A DNA stretch of 64,000 nucleotides, taken from positions 1 to 64,000 of the forward strand of contig JALGZR010000012.1 in assembly GCA_025774805.1 (NCBI GenBank), in the 5' to 3' direction. How positions within the stretch are numbered: position 1 is the stretch's first letter; every line of letters begins with the position of its first letter. Positions 9,210 to 18,122 of the stretch are shown piece by piece. Under the pieces are notes generated by a model, which saw only the letters and a list, made by a program, of their open reading frames with translations, was not told where the DNA came from and ran no database searches. Made by a program: the position numbers and the translations under genes. The DNA comes from a bacterium. Its GTDB lineage: Bacteria > ARS69.

Positions 9210-9459
9210 CGATTCCTCCTTTCGAGAGCGACTCAGCATAAGCGGGGCCGGAGGACAATGTCTATCGCCGGCGTGGGTTCACGGGAGGGCTTCGATCCCG
9301 ACTTCCGGACCACGTGATCGCCCGGTGCTCCACCCGCGGGACCGGATGCGGCCTCGCGTGCGCCCTCGCCGCTGGATGCGTCCCGTTGCCGTCACGGAGA
9401 GGAGTCGGAGAGGCGTCAAGCAGGGGAATCGCCGAGCCGAGTCCGCTTCCCCGCGTCGG

Positions 9460-9561
9460 TCAAGACTCCCTCTTCTCTCTCTTCTTCTTCTTTTTCTCCT
9501 TGGGGCTCCGCTTGGGCTTGTTCTGTTTGCCCTTCTTCCCCTTGTCCTGTCCCTTGGCCAC
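9460..9561 (-). CDS. Lys-rich microprotein of the MAKGQ type
   Basis: The product is 33 residues: initiator then AKGQDKGKKGKQNKPKRS, a PKEKKKKK stretch, and REKRES. GTG 9561 has an excellent purine-rich ribosome site (GGAGAGGAGAGA) just upstream. Very short proteins starting MAKGQ and followed by K/P/E-rich residues with a PKxxKEKK core recur in many bacteria (from memory). The combination of that core, the ribosome site and the clean stop makes this a real small gene. It is probably an RNA- or DNA-binding basic peptide, but no function is established. The stretch between the VOC gene and the small membrane protein gene otherwise holds nothing. Confidence 0.65.
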   Translation of the reverse strand: MAKGQDKGKKGKQNKPKRSPKEKKKKKREKRES

Positions 9562-9747
9562 TCTCTCCTCTCCTCTCTTCTTTCCCGGAGACCTGAACGC
9601 CGACCGGCCGTCACACCGCCGAAAGCCCGGGCGGAGGCGGCGTAGAACAACTCGGAGATGTCCACGACGGACCGATCCTCCACCGTGACATCATACTCGA
9701 ACCCGGTTCGTGGTTTGAAGTGTCTCGGACCGGCGCCGGGCGACCCG

Positions 9748-9966
9748 CTACCGCGCCGATCCGCCCGTGGAACCGTAGAAAGTCAGAAGCGGCTTGATCG
9801 CGCATGCGATCGCAAGCGCCGCGTACCACCCCGCGCCGACGCTCATGATCTGAGGAAACAGCTTGACGACTACGAGAGCGAAGAAGACGGCCGCGGCCTG
9901 CGCCAGCTTGGTGTCGAGAATCCCGAGCCTCCGCGCCCGCTCGTCGAAATCGTTCCAGACTGACAT
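9748..9966 (-). CDS. Small membrane protein
   Basis: The product is 72 residues. The N-terminus is amphipathic (SVWNDFDERARRLGILDTKLAQ). Two hydrophobic stretches follow at about 24-40 and 45-64 (AAVFFALVVVKLFPQIM and AGWYAALAIACAIKPLL). ATG 9966 has a G-rich Shine-Dalgarno region (GGGGGGGGACAGAGCC). It begins 22 bp after the kinase gene on the same strand and is likely cotranscribed. Function unknown; proteins of this size and pattern recur in uncultured FCB genomes (from memory). Confidence 0.65.
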   Translation of the reverse strand: MSVWNDFDERARRLGILDTKLAQAAAVFFALVVVKLFPQIMSVGAGWYAALAIACAIKPLLTFYGSTGGSAR

Positions 9967-9988
9967 GGCTCTGTCCCCCCCCGGTCGT

Positions 9989-11539
9989 TCAGGAGACCTG
10001 CGGCAGGTGCCGATCCCACCAGCGCTTCGCCAGCTCCGGGGTCCAGGCGGCGGCCGCCGGGTGATCGGCGAGCATCGTCGCCAGGGCGTCCGCGCTCTGC
10101 GGACGTTCGACCGGGTCCTTCCGCAGGCAGGCCATCAGGATCGCTTCCAGATCTCCGGAAACGTCGAGCTCCGTTCGCTGCGAGGGCGGCACGGGCGGAG
10201 TTCTCGCGTGATGCAGCATCGTCTCCATCGCGGTGGCGCCCTCGAAGACCAGCTTACCGGTGACCAGCCAGTATCCGACGCAGCCGACGGTGTAAATGTC
10301 GGTGCGGGGATCGACGGGCCGATCTCCCAGCACCTGCTCCGGGGCCATGAATGCCGGCGTGCCGCCGACCGTCTGCTCCCGAGTCAACGGTTCCGTCTCC
10401 TCCGTTTCGGCGGGCTTGACCAGTCCGAAGTCCAGTACCTTCACGAAGTCGACTTGCCGCCCGTAGCGACAGACGTACAGATTCGCGGGCTTGATGTCGC
10501 GGTGGATCAGGTTGCTCTCGTGCGCCTCCCCCAGGGAGTCGCAGATCTGCAGGAGCAGATGGATCGCCCGCTCGGCCGGTACCGGACCGTGGTTGCGGAT
10601 CAAGCTGTCGAGGTCGAGACCGTCCAGCAGCTCCATGACGTAGTAGAACGTGCCGTCCTCGATTCCGAAATCGTAGAGGGCGATGGTGTGGGGAGATCGC
10701 ATCATCGCGGTCGCCTGAGCCTCCCGCTCGAACCGCCCGAGGATCCGCGAGACGTCCTCTCCTCCCCGGGCTCCGATCAGCTCCGGGCGAACCAGCTTGA
10801 TGGCGGCGGGTCGGGCCAAGAGCTCGTGCCGGGCTTGCCAGACCTCCCCCATCCCCCCGTGCCCGAGCCGTTTCTCCAGCCGATAGCTCCCGAGCTGGCG
10901 CGCCTCCTCCACCGCGCGGTGAATGCCGTGAATGACGACGGATCCGAACACGGCCACCGCGACGGTGATCACCCCGGTGATGCAGGCGATGAGGTAATCG
11001 TCCGCCGTTCCGTGCATGCCGATGGACCCGAGAATCACGAGTCCCCCGGGGATCGTCGCCGCCGCGGCGAGCGAGCTGAAAAACGTCCTCCACGGGGGGG
11101 TCGGGACGATCAGTGGATAGACGACGATGATGAGGCTCGCAAACGTCATGTCCATGAAGAAGCCGACACGTAGGTGGTTGATCCACTGGTCCGCGACCGT
11201 GATGGTCAGGCAGAGGAGAACCTCATAGAGGAGTCCGAGGTTCAGAACCGTGACGTGGCCGAAACGCGGACTGCGCGTCACCCAGTAGAAGACTCCGTGA
11301 GCGGCGATCGCCACCAGGTGAAGGAAGGAGACCGTATCGCGGAAGCCGGGAGGGGCCTCCAGATCCACCGCGAAGAACCGAACGACGATCGCGACCGCGG
11401 CGAACAGCGCCGCCTGGAACAGCACGAACTTCCCGAGCCGGCCGCGTGCTTTCACCATGAGGTCCGCCGGAATCCCGAAGGACCGGCCCGACTCGGCGGG
11501 GGTCTCGCGGAGCAAGACGGTCGGGAGCGGCTGGCGCAT
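9989..11539 (-). CDS. Ser/Thr protein kinase with multi-pass N-terminal membrane domain
   Basis: The product is 516 residues. Residues 1-205 contain about six membrane segments (for example 38-58, 70-87, 96-115, 130-147, 155-175, 183-204), probably a sensor or anchor. The kinase domain spans about 217-495: glycine loop LGHGGMGEV at 225-233, ATP lysine K248 (AIKLV), HRDIKPAN at 346-353 with catalytic D348, DFG at 370-372 and APEQ. All catalytic residues are intact. The membrane-first order is reversed from the usual PknB layout. ATG 11539 has GAGGTGACCC upstream. It is divergent from the MarR-GNAT gene and followed by the small membrane protein gene. Confidence 0.92.
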   Translation of the reverse strand: MRQPLPTVLLRETPAESGRSFGIPADLMVKARGRLGKFVLFQAALFAAVAIVVRFFAVDLEAPPGFRDTVSFLHLVAIAAHGVFYWVTRSPRFGHVTVLNLGLLYEVLLCLTITVADQWINHLRVGFFMDMTFASLIIVVYPLIVPTPPWRTFFSSLAAAATIPGGLVILGSIGMHGTADDYLIACITGVITVAVAVFGSVVIHGIHRAVEEARQLGSYRLEKRLGHGGMGEVWQARHELLARPAAIKLVRPELIGARGGEDVSRILGRFEREAQATAMMRSPHTIALYDFGIEDGTFYYVMELLDGLDLDSLIRNHGPVPAERAIHLLLQICDSLGEAHESNLIHRDIKPANLYVCRYGRQVDFVKVLDFGLVKPAETEETEPLTREQTVGGTPAFMAPEQVLGDRPVDPRTDIYTVGCVGYWLVTGKLVFEGATAMETMLHHARTPPVPPSQRTELDVSGDLEAILMACLRKDPVERPQSADALATMLADHPAAAAWTPELAKRWWDRHLPQVS

Positions 11540-11666
11540 GGGTCACCTCAGGGGGTCGCCGCAGGGTAACTCCGGGGCCGGATTCGGTCATCGGGCGAGA
11601 GCGGCCGTCCCGGGCCGGGCGGGGCGACGGGAACGGCCTTCGGCGGCGGACTCCGCCCAGCAGGGC

Positions 11667-11696
11667 TTGACATTTACGTAAGCGCTAACGTATATT
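11667..11696 (+). promoter_or_regulatory. Sigma70 promoter with palindromic operator
   Basis: TTGACA (11667-11672) is a perfect -35 box, separated by 18 bp from TATATT (11691-11696). The spacer is almost wholly an 18-bp near-perfect palindrome, TACGTAAGCGCTAACGTA (11675-11692), which matches its reverse complement at 16 of 18 positions and overlaps the -10 box. The start site would be near 11703, about 29 nt before the MarR-GNAT start codon. An operator here would block polymerase, the standard layout for MarR autorepression. Confidence 0.75.
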
Positions 11697-11731
11697 TCGA
11701 ATGAGAGCCGGGATGAACCTCGGAGAAGCCG

Positions 11732-12766
11732 ATGGACGCGATCGAAGAGCTCGGTGCCTTGGGCCTCGCGAGCCGTCTGAAACGGTTGAGCGACTACCTC
11801 TACCGGGAGGTCGCCCACGTCTACCGGGATCTCGGCGCCGGCATGGAGCCCCGCTGGTTTCCCGTGCTCCATCTCCTTTCGGTTCGCGCCCCTCTCTCGA
11901 TCACCGAGATCGCGGACGAGCTGAGGCTGACCCACGCCGCCGTGAACCAGACCGCCGGGACCATGGAGCTGCGCGGGCTCGTTCGGTCGCGGAAGGGAAG
12001 GCCGGACGGGCGACGGAGGATCCTGATCCTGAGTCGCAAAGGCCACCGGCTCGTCGAGCGACTTCGCCCCGTGTGGAACACCATCCGTTCCCGTGCCGAG
12101 GAGTTGATCGACGAGGCGGGAGTCGATCTTCTCGCCGCCCTCGATCGAATGGAGGAATCGCTGAGCCACCGTAGCTACTACGAGCGCATCGCGGAATCGA
12201 TTCCGGAGCTTCGAGAACGGACCGTGGAGATCGTGGAGTATCGACCGGCGTACAAGAAGCACTTCCGAAGCCTGAACCTCGAGTGGCTGGAGACGGAGCT
12301 CACGGTCGAGCCTCCCGATGAGAGACTCCTGTCGGATCCCAGCGGGCAGATCCTGCGGAAGGGAGGTCGAATCCTGTTCGCGCGGACCCCGAGCGGCGTG
12401 GTCGGCACCGTCGCCCTGATCCGTCTCGACGCCCGCACGTTCGAGCTGGGCAAGATGGCGGTCACCGAGAGGGCACGGGGTCGGGGGATCGGAAGATGTC
12501 TCGCCGTGGCCGCTCTCGCTCTCGCGAGGGAGCTCGACGCCGAGACCGTTGTTCTGCATACCGTTCCCAAGCTCGTTGCGGCGGGGCGGCTCTACGAATC
12601 CCTGGGGTTCGTTCTGGATCCGGCCGGCGAGCACGAGGACACCGGTTACGAGAGGAAGACGATCCGGATGGTCAAGAAGCTCCGTCCCGCTCAGCGTCGC
12701 CGTTCGGGACCGACCCCGGAGCCTTCGCGTCGCCGTACGAGATCGAGGATCGCGAACGGTGTGTAG
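11732..12766 (+). CDS. MarR-family regulator fused to GNAT acetyltransferase
   Basis: The product is 344 residues. Residues about 10-145 are a MarR winged-helix regulator (ITEIADELRLTHAAVNQTAGTMELRGLV is the helix-turn-helix; RKGRPDGRRRILILS the wing). Residues about 165-315 are a GNAT N-acetyltransferase with the acetyl-CoA loop RARGRGIG (247-254) and the closing strand LYESLGF. Such fusions are known; the GNAT half may sense or modify the ligand. ATG 11732 has GGAGAAGCC upstream. The Arg-rich tail overlaps the convergent YwaF-like gene by 76 bp. The promoter carries a palindrome suitable for self-repression. Confidence 0.88.
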   Translation: MDAIEELGALGLASRLKRLSDYLYREVAHVYRDLGAGMEPRWFPVLHLLSVRAPLSITEIADELRLTHAAVNQTAGTMELRGLVRSRKGRPDGRRRILILSRKGHRLVERLRPVWNTIRSRAEELIDEAGVDLLAALDRMEESLSHRSYYERIAESIPELRERTVEIVEYRPAYKKHFRSLNLEWLETELTVEPPDERLLSDPSGQILRKGGRILFARTPSGVVGTVALIRLDARTFELGKMAVTERARGRGIGRCLAVAALALARELDAETVVLHTVPKLVAAGRLYESLGFVLDPAGEHEDTGYERKTIRMVKKLRPAQRRRSGPTPEPSRRRTRSRIANGV

Positions 12767-13425
12767 TAGACGTAGAACGAGATCGCGCCGGCGACCCCCA
12801 GTACCGGGATGTACCACGGCCAGGGGCCGAAGTAGTCGATGACCGAAGCGCGCTCCGGTTTGTGCATGAGGAAGAGGTAGTTCGTCTTCAGGGCGATGTT
12901 GACCGGCGTGATGAGCGCGGCGTAGACAAGCGTGACGAGAAAGACCTTCCAGATCGAGCGATGGGTCGGTCGGAGCCGAAAGACCACCGTCGCATAGAGG
13001 GCTCCCAGGATGATGAGTCCGTGGCTCAGGAAGAACAAGATGAAGATGGGATGGGGGAATCCGAAGTGGAGCTCGGGCGTCAGGATCGCCTGCACCGTGC
13101 CTCCCAACCCCCAGAAGTAGACGATCTCGTAGAGTATTCGGGTGCGACGAACGAGGACCACCGCGGTCAAGAAGATGGCGATCCCGCAGAGGTGAAGGGG
13201 GAGCCTCTGCGCAAGGGGAATGCCGTACACCTGGACATCCATCCAGATCCGAAAGAACTCCTGGACGACGAGGAGCGTCGCAAGAACGTGCGCGACCCGT
13301 GTCTCCCCGGTCGCCGAACCCCGGGACCGAACCCAGAGGGGAACCACGACCCCCACGGCGCCGATCACTCCGATCGCGACCACGTGGGCGGGGCCGAAGA
13401 GCGTGAAGGGTGGATCCGGGCTCAT
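12691..13425 (-). CDS. YwaF/TIGR02206-type integral membrane protein
   Basis: The product is 244 residues with about seven hydrophobic helices. The family hallmark is a pair of short conserved patches in the membrane: LPLHLCGIAIFL near residues 75-86, and TPELHFGFPHPIFILFFLSHG near 115-135. These match the conserved-membrane-protein family TIGR02206 (Bacillus YwaF). No biochemical function is established for it. Its ATG overlaps the stop of the cupin gene (ATGA), so the two are translationally coupled. Its 3' end overlaps the end of the convergent MarR-GNAT gene. Confidence 0.8.
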   Translation of the reverse strand: MSPDPPFTLFGPAHVVAIGVIGAVGVVVPLWVRSRGSATGETRVAHVLATLLVVQEFFRIWMDVQVYGIPLAQRLPLHLCGIAIFLTAVVLVRRTRILYEIVYFWGLGGTVQAILTPELHFGFPHPIFILFFLSHGLIILGALYATVVFRLRPTHRSIWKVFLVTLVYAALITPVNIALKTNYLFLMHKPERASVIDYFGPWPWYIPVLGVAGAISFYVYYTPFAILDLVRRREGSGVGPERRR

Positions 13426-13751
13426 CGCTCCCGATCCCCCGTCTTTACCGTACCGGCCGGCTCAAAAAGCAATACCCGTGCCTCTCGGTCGGCTCGTGGA
13501 CAGTGCTCCACTCCCCGCGGCACGATGATGAACTCCCCCTGGCTCACGGTGACGCATCGATCCCGAAACTGCATGTCGAAGGCGCCCTCGAGCACCAGGA
13601 ACAGCTCGTCTTCGCGCTCGTGCCGGTGCCAGACGAACTCCCCCTCGAACTTGGCGATCTTCACCTGATGGTCATTGAGCTCACCGACGACCTTCGGATC
13701 CCAGCAGGAGTCGAGCCGGGAGAGCTCCTGGCCGAGGTTTACTTTGTCCAT
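13422..13751 (-). CDS. Cupin-domain protein
   Basis: The product is 109 residues forming a single small beta-barrel. The metal-binding cupin motif 1 is visible as WHRHEREDELFLVLEG, and motif 2 as GEFIIVPRGVEHCP. The His, His, Glu and His ligands are all present. Such mono-cupins act as mannose isomerase-like or sensor proteins; the substrate cannot be assigned. ATG 13751 was chosen over upstream starts because the cupin fold begins at once. It is the first gene of a coupled pair with the YwaF-type gene. Confidence 0.85.
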   Translation of the reverse strand: MDKVNLGQELSRLDSCWDPKVVGELNDHQVKIAKFEGEFVWHRHEREDELFLVLEGAFDMQFRDRCVTVSQGEFIIVPRGVEHCPRADREARVLLFEPAGTVKTGDRER

Positions 13752-13968
13752 GGGTCCCCCCGATCCCGGGCCGCGGTTCGATTTCACCTCTTCACTCCGC
13801 CGGGCAGTATGCCAGAAGCTCCGGCCCTTTGCTCCCGCGCTGGACATCTGTGGAAGGGTGCGTAGACTCGCGGGTGGGCCGTTCCCGCGGATGAGGCGAA
13901 TACGGTGGCCGGACATCCGGAACGGAGCCCCCTTCCGTTTTCGACTCAAACGATGAGGGCGTAAGGTA

Positions 13969-14280
13969 ATGGAAACGATCGGTCCTTCGGCGTTTGTCGT
14001 CGCGATACTCTATTTCCTCAGCCGCTGGGAGCTCGCCACGATCGAGCACGCCGTGGCCCACCCCGGCGTCGGTCGTCCCGAGATCACGTGGCAGATCGCC
14101 TGGTGGTTCGCCATGATCGTGAGCGTACTGGGAGCGATCAGCCTCCATGTCCGGCTGCTGGCCGAGACTCCTCCGAGCCCGGGTGTTCGCCTCTTCAATC
14201 TCATCGTCTTCGGTGGCTTCCTGATCGGCTTCTTCGTGAGCGGACAGTTCGACCACAGGGCGCGGCTGCGGGCCCCGTAA
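13969..14280 (+). CDS. Small integral membrane protein
   Basis: The product is 103 residues with three hydrophobic segments: about residues 5-18, 43-62 (IAWWFAMIVSVLGAISLHV) and 73-93 (RLFNLIVFGGFLIGFFVSGQF). ATG 13969 has only a modest upstream purine run (GTAAGG). No family recognised. It is flanked by the divergent cupin gene and by a lipoprotein gene that has its own candidate promoter. Confidence 0.55.
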   Translation: METIGPSAFVVAILYFLSRWELATIEHAVAHPGVGRPEITWQIAWWFAMIVSVLGAISLHVRLLAETPPSPGVRLFNLIVFGGFLIGFFVSGQFDHRARLRAP

Positions 14281-14308
14281 TCGGATCGCCCGGCGCTCGA
14301 CGGCGTGC

Positions 14309-14314
14309 TACAAT
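14309..14314 (+). promoter_or_regulatory. Candidate -10 box of the lipoprotein gene
   Basis: GTGCTACAATGGG at 14306-14318 contains TACAAT, one base off TATAAT, in an otherwise GC-rich gap. The -35 region is weak. It would start transcription near 14321, leaving a leader of about 95 nt before GTG 14418. Confidence 0.45.
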
Positions 14315-14417
14315 GGGTGGGTTTCAGATTCCCTCCTGGGATTCCATCGTGGGCATGCCCGGGCCCGGAATCCAGATCGCGATTGCCCGCGACCCTACCG
14401 TCCCAGGAGACATTTCC

Positions 14418-14975
14418 GTGTCACGATTCCTTCGGTGCGGCCAGACCGTGATCGCGGCCGCAGCACTCTTGTCGCTTGTCGCCTGTTCCGGCGAGACCCC
14501 TCCACCCGAGGAGGCATCGCTTCCGATCACCGAGTCGGATCCGGCCACGTTCCAAGAGGAGTTCGCTCGCATCCAACAGCGCCTGGGGTCCATTCGACAG
14601 AGGGCGATGGGGGATTCGGCCCTGATGGCGGAGTTCGCTGCCCTTCGCGATGTCGTGGAAAAGAAGATGGTCGAGCTGGATCCCGAGATCTCCGCTCATC
14701 GGCAACACCTCATCGCTCTCCAGGCCGACTATCGCCAGGCGGAGCAGTCGGGAGACGTCGAGACGTCGAAGCAGATCCAGCAGGAGGGCAGCGCGCTCCA
14801 GGCGAAGATCCGGCAGACGGAGGCCCAGGTCCTCCAGCAGGAAGAGATCGTCGAGAGAATGACGACATTCCAGGAGAAGGTCGTCGCCAGGATGACCGAG
14901 ATCGATCCGGAGACGCCCACTCTCCTCGAACGCGCGACCGCGGTGGCGGAGGGGAGGCAGGCGTCCGGAGGTTGA
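14418..14975 (+). CDS. Coiled-coil lipoprotein, unknown function
   Basis: The product is 185 residues. GTG 14418 follows AGGAGA at the right distance and gives a textbook lipoprotein signal: Arg residues, a hydrophobic core, then LVAC with lipid-modified C23. Upstream in-frame starts would bury this signal. The mature protein opens with a Pro/Glu linker. It then consists almost entirely of charged heptad-like helix (about residues 50-170, rich in Gln, Glu, Lys and Ala). It is probably a periplasmic spacer or structural protein anchored to a membrane leaflet. Confidence 0.75.
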   Translation: MSRFLRCGQTVIAAAALLSLVACSGETPPPEEASLPITESDPATFQEEFARIQQRLGSIRQRAMGDSALMAEFAALRDVVEKKMVELDPEISAHRQHLIALQADYRQAEQSGDVETSKQIQQEGSALQAKIRQTEAQVLQQEEIVERMTTFQEKVVARMTEIDPETPTLLERATAVAEGRQASGG

Positions 14976-15182
14976 CGGGCCGGTTCCGGCGGACCCGGAG
15001 TGGTCCACGACTTGCGCCGAGATATCCTTCTCGGTCGCGGGCGCCCCTACTTCGTGATGGACAGCGCCTCGCTCTCTTCACGCCGATTCGTCGCGCAGGC
15101 TGTTTGTGAGCCGAGATCTCGGACACCATCCCTGAGGTCTCCGGGTCAACCACCCCCCCTCTCCCCCCCTGCACAGCGTGAT

Positions 15183-15210
15183 TTGCGAACGGCAGGGCGT
15201 AAGGTATAGT
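15183..15210 (+). promoter_or_regulatory. Candidate promoter of the propeller-protein gene
   Basis: TTGCGA (15183-15188), a 16-bp spacer and TATAGT (15205-15210) give a start site near 15217 and a leader of about 120 nt. The remainder of the 360-bp gap from 14976 to 15335 shows no gene or repeat. Confidence 0.5.
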
Positions 15211-15335
15211 GGAGAGACACGGAGTCGATTCCCTCCCCCCCGGCCCGTGCTAGACTCGTTTCCGCGCCGAACGGGCGCCCCCCTTTCCCCCCGGCCGCCG
15301 ATCCACCTCTCTTCGCGGCAACCCGGAGGAGTCAT

Positions 15336-17867
15336 ATGTTCCCGTCTTTCCTGCGCTCGCAGGTTCTGCTGCCCGTCGCCGCGGTCGCGCTGACGCTCTC
15401 CGTCCCGAGCGCCGTCGCGGCCGCCGAGCCCCGGTCTCCCTCCCCGCTCCTCGAGTGGATGGAGTCGATGGAACAGTTCTTCGAGGAGAGTCCGGAGCTC
15501 AAGGACCAGCGGGGAAGCGGCTGGAAGCCATTCAATCGGATGAAGTGGAACATCGAGCACCGGCTGGGCGGACGACTCCCGGAGGCGCGGGAGATGTTCG
15601 AAGCCTGGCAGATCAAGCAGGAGCGGCAGCGGCAGGTCGGCCCGCGCTCCGGCTGGTTCCAGCTCGGTCCCCTGAACCAATCGGGACGCATCACCACGAT
15701 CGAGTTCCATCCCACGGACCCGAACATCGTCTATATCGGGTCCGCGAGCGGCGGCCTCTGGAAGTCGACCGACGGAGGGGATACGTACGTCACGACCACC
15801 GACCAGCTTCCCTCCCTCCTGATCGGGGCCGTCGTCGTTCTTCGCGAGGATCCGAACGTGGTTCTCGTGGGTACCGGCGAAGGGGCCGGTGGGCAATCGG
15901 GGGTCGGGGTCTTCAAGTCGACCGACGCCGGCGCCACGTGGCAGCCGACGAGTCTCTCCTACTCCCTCCCGAGCGGTCACGGATTCCACGTCATGGAGGT
16001 GAACCCGCTCACCGGCACGATCCTGGCCGGCGCGACCGACGGGCTCTGGCGCTCGGTCGACCAGGGGGACACCTGGACGCGTGTCAAGGACGGCGGCCAC
16101 TACTACGACGTGAAGTGGAAGCCCGGCGATCCCACCCGGATGTACACATGCCGCGGATTGGGCAGTGGCGGGAACAACGTCAAGGTCTCCGCCGATGACG
16201 GTCTGACCTGGACGAAGGTCGGAACCGGCCAGCCCCCATCGTTTCAGATCGGAAAGACGAAGATCGCGGTGACCGCGGCGGATCCCAGTGTCATCTACGC
16301 GAACTACACGCGCTCGGACAACTACCAGACGCTCGGCGTCTACCGGAGCACGGACGACGGGGCGACCTGGGAGGCCCGCAACACCACGACGAACATGGTG
16401 AACAGCCAGGGGTGGTACAACCTCACGATCGCCGTCGATCCCGACAACGTCGACCGGGTCATCGCGGGCGGCGTCCGCCTCTACGAGTCCAACGACGGGG
16501 CCGTCACCCTTACCCAGACCCACAGCGTAACCGCGCTCGGGAACGAGACCGACGTGCACTGGGACCATCACGACATCACTTACGAGCCGGGCTCCACGGA
16601 CGCGCTCTGGGTGGGCACCGACGGCGGGGTGTGGAGGTCGACCGATGACGGGGACAACTGGCACTCCCGCCGGGAGGGTCTCCCGACGTTCCAGTTCTAC
16701 GACATCTGCGTCTCGCAGAGCGATCCGACGTTCATGACCGGGGGATCGCAGGACAACGGATTCCCCGGGAGGGACGCGGGGCCGGACGAGTGGTTCATCT
16801 CCACGCTCGTCGCCGACGGAATGGTGTGCAACATCAACCCCGCCAACGGGACGATCTACGGCGAGTGGCAGTTCGGGAACCACGTGAAGAGCCGCACGAG
16901 CGGGCATAGCTGGTTCGACATCATGAACGGGATCACCGGAGACGGGGCCTGGGTGACGGCCGTCGACGAGGATCAGAACCAGGGGAACCGGCTGTTCACT
17001 TCCACCACCGACGGCATCTTCCGCACGACGACCGGAGGAAACCTCTGGGAGAACGTCGCGGGACACACCGCGATCTGGATCTCGATCAGTCCGGTCGACG
17101 GTAACATCGTGTGGTCGGTGAATGCGGCTCGACCCTACGTCTCGACGGATGGCGGAGAGACCTGGTCCCCGGCCGGAGCCTACGGCTTCACCGTCGGTCC
17201 GGAGACGAAGATCCAGGCCCACCCCGTCGACCTGGGGACCGCGTTCGTCACGTTCGGGTCGTTCAATGACGTGGCTCACGTCGCGATTACGACGGACTTC
17301 GGCGCGACCTGGACCGACGTGACCGGCGATCTCCCCTCGATTCCGGTCAACACGATGATCGTGGATCCAATCGAGACCGACCTCTGGTTCATCGGAACCG
17401 ACTTCGGCGTCTGGACGAGCTCGAACGGCGGGGCGAACTGGGTTCCCTTCGAGACCGGCCTCCCGAACCTGGTCGTGACGGATCTGGAGATCCACCGAAC
17501 GACCCGCAAGCTCGTGGCCGGAACCTACGGCCGCGGAGCCTGGGAAGTGAATCTGCCTTTCCAGGGCACGGGAGTGGACATCTCGGTCGCCGGTCCGGCA
17601 CTGAATCTCATGCTCGATCCCCCGGCGCCGAACCCGGTGCGCGACCGGACCTGGTTGCGCTTCGCGGCCAAGCACGAGGGCAAGGTCACACTCGACGTGT
17701 ACGATGTCCACGGGCGCCGCATCGACCGGGTGGCCGAGCTCCCGCGCGGAGACGGCGTAGTGAGGGCGGCCCCCTGGATCCCGGCCGACGCCGGTAGCGG
17801 TGTCTACTTCGTCGTGCTCACCGCGGGCGCGGACCAGAAGACGGTGAAGATGACCGTGGAGCGGTGA
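15336..17867 (+). CDS. Exported sortilin/BNR-type beta-propeller protein with sorting domain
   Basis: The product is 843 residues. ATG 15336 follows GGAGGAG and begins a signal peptide of about 28 residues. From about residue 100 there are many Asp-box/VPS10-like repeats, such as GGLWKSTDGGDTYV, GVFKSTDAGATWQP, GLWRSVDQGDTWT and GVWRSTDDGDNWH. These are characteristic of ten-bladed sortilin-like and sialidase-type propellers. The Asp boxes are structural, and no sialidase Arg triad can be assigned, so a binding role is as likely as an enzyme. The last 85 residues (PPAPNPVRD..., DVYDVHGRRI, GVYFVVL, ending MTVER) are the FlgD/Por-type sorting domain. It is likely surface-attached or secreted. 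Confidence 0.88.
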   Translation: MFPSFLRSQVLLPVAAVALTLSVPSAVAAAEPRSPSPLLEWMESMEQFFEESPELKDQRGSGWKPFNRMKWNIEHRLGGRLPEAREMFEAWQIKQERQRQVGPRSGWFQLGPLNQSGRITTIEFHPTDPNIVYIGSASGGLWKSTDGGDTYVTTTDQLPSLLIGAVVVLREDPNVVLVGTGEGAGGQSGVGVFKSTDAGATWQPTSLSYSLPSGHGFHVMEVNPLTGTILAGATDGLWRSVDQGDTWTRVKDGGHYYDVKWKPGDPTRMYTCRGLGSGGNNVKVSADDGLTWTKVGTGQPPSFQIGKTKIAVTAADPSVIYANYTRSDNYQTLGVYRSTDDGATWEARNTTTNMVNSQGWYNLTIAVDPDNVDRVIAGGVRLYESNDGAVTLTQTHSVTALGNETDVHWDHHDITYEPGSTDALWVGTDGGVWRSTDDGDNWHSRREGLPTFQFYDICVSQSDPTFMTGGSQDNGFPGRDAGPDEWFISTLVADGMVCNINPANGTIYGEWQFGNHVKSRTSGHSWFDIMNGITGDGAWVTAVDEDQNQGNRLFTSTTDGIFRTTTGGNLWENVAGHTAIWISISPVDGNIVWSVNAARPYVSTDGGETWSPAGAYGFTVGPETKIQAHPVDLGTAFVTFGSFNDVAHVAITTDFGATWTDVTGDLPSIPVNTMIVDPIETDLWFIGTDFGVWTSSNGGANWVPFETGLPNLVVTDLEIHRTTRKLVAGTYGRGAWEVNLPFQGTGVDISVAGPALNLMLDPPAPNPVRDRTWLRFAAKHEGKVTLDVYDVHGRRIDRVAELPRGDGVVRAAPWIPADAGSGVYFVVLTAGADQKTVKMTVER

Positions 17868-17879
17868 TCTCACTGTCCG

Positions 17880-17909
17880 GGGCCCCGCGTCGCAGCCGGC
17901 GCGGGGCCC
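17880..17909 (+). terminator. GC-rich hairpin after the propeller gene
   Basis: GGGCCCCGCG (17880-17889) pairs perfectly with CGCGGGGCCC (17900-17909) around a 10-nt loop, 13 bp after the stop codon. There is no T-tract, so it may act with Rho or stabilise the 3' end. Confidence 0.45.
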
Positions 17910-18122
17910 GCGGCAACCTCCCGACAAACTCCCGATCCTCAGAGCGATCCGATCGCCCTCTGGCGGCGATCGCTCTCCTTCCCGCCCTCGACGGCCGCGA
18001 TCGGGTGTGCGTTACTATCCCACGATCCGCTCGCGCTCCACGTGCACAACGCAGCGCGAGGCCGCATGCCCGCACACTCCCGCTCACGACCCGGACGGGC
18101 GAGCGACTCAGGGGAGGTGTCC

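Noticed and set aside
9460-9540. Homopurine/homopyrimidine tract as a triplex or replication-related element
   Set aside because: The AAG-rich tract is explained by the Lys codons of the MAKGQ-type microprotein.
9562-9747. Minus-strand frame reading VTVEDRSVVDISELFYAASA before the microprotein
   Set aside because: It looks protein-like for about 35 residues, but then becomes Arg/Glu repeat sequence in the ribosome-site region of the microprotein; no start with a ribosome site.
15078-17927. 949-codon open frame opposite the propeller-protein gene
   Set aside because: High GC keeps the opposite frame open; the sense strand has a signal peptide, regular Asp-box repeats and a sorting domain.
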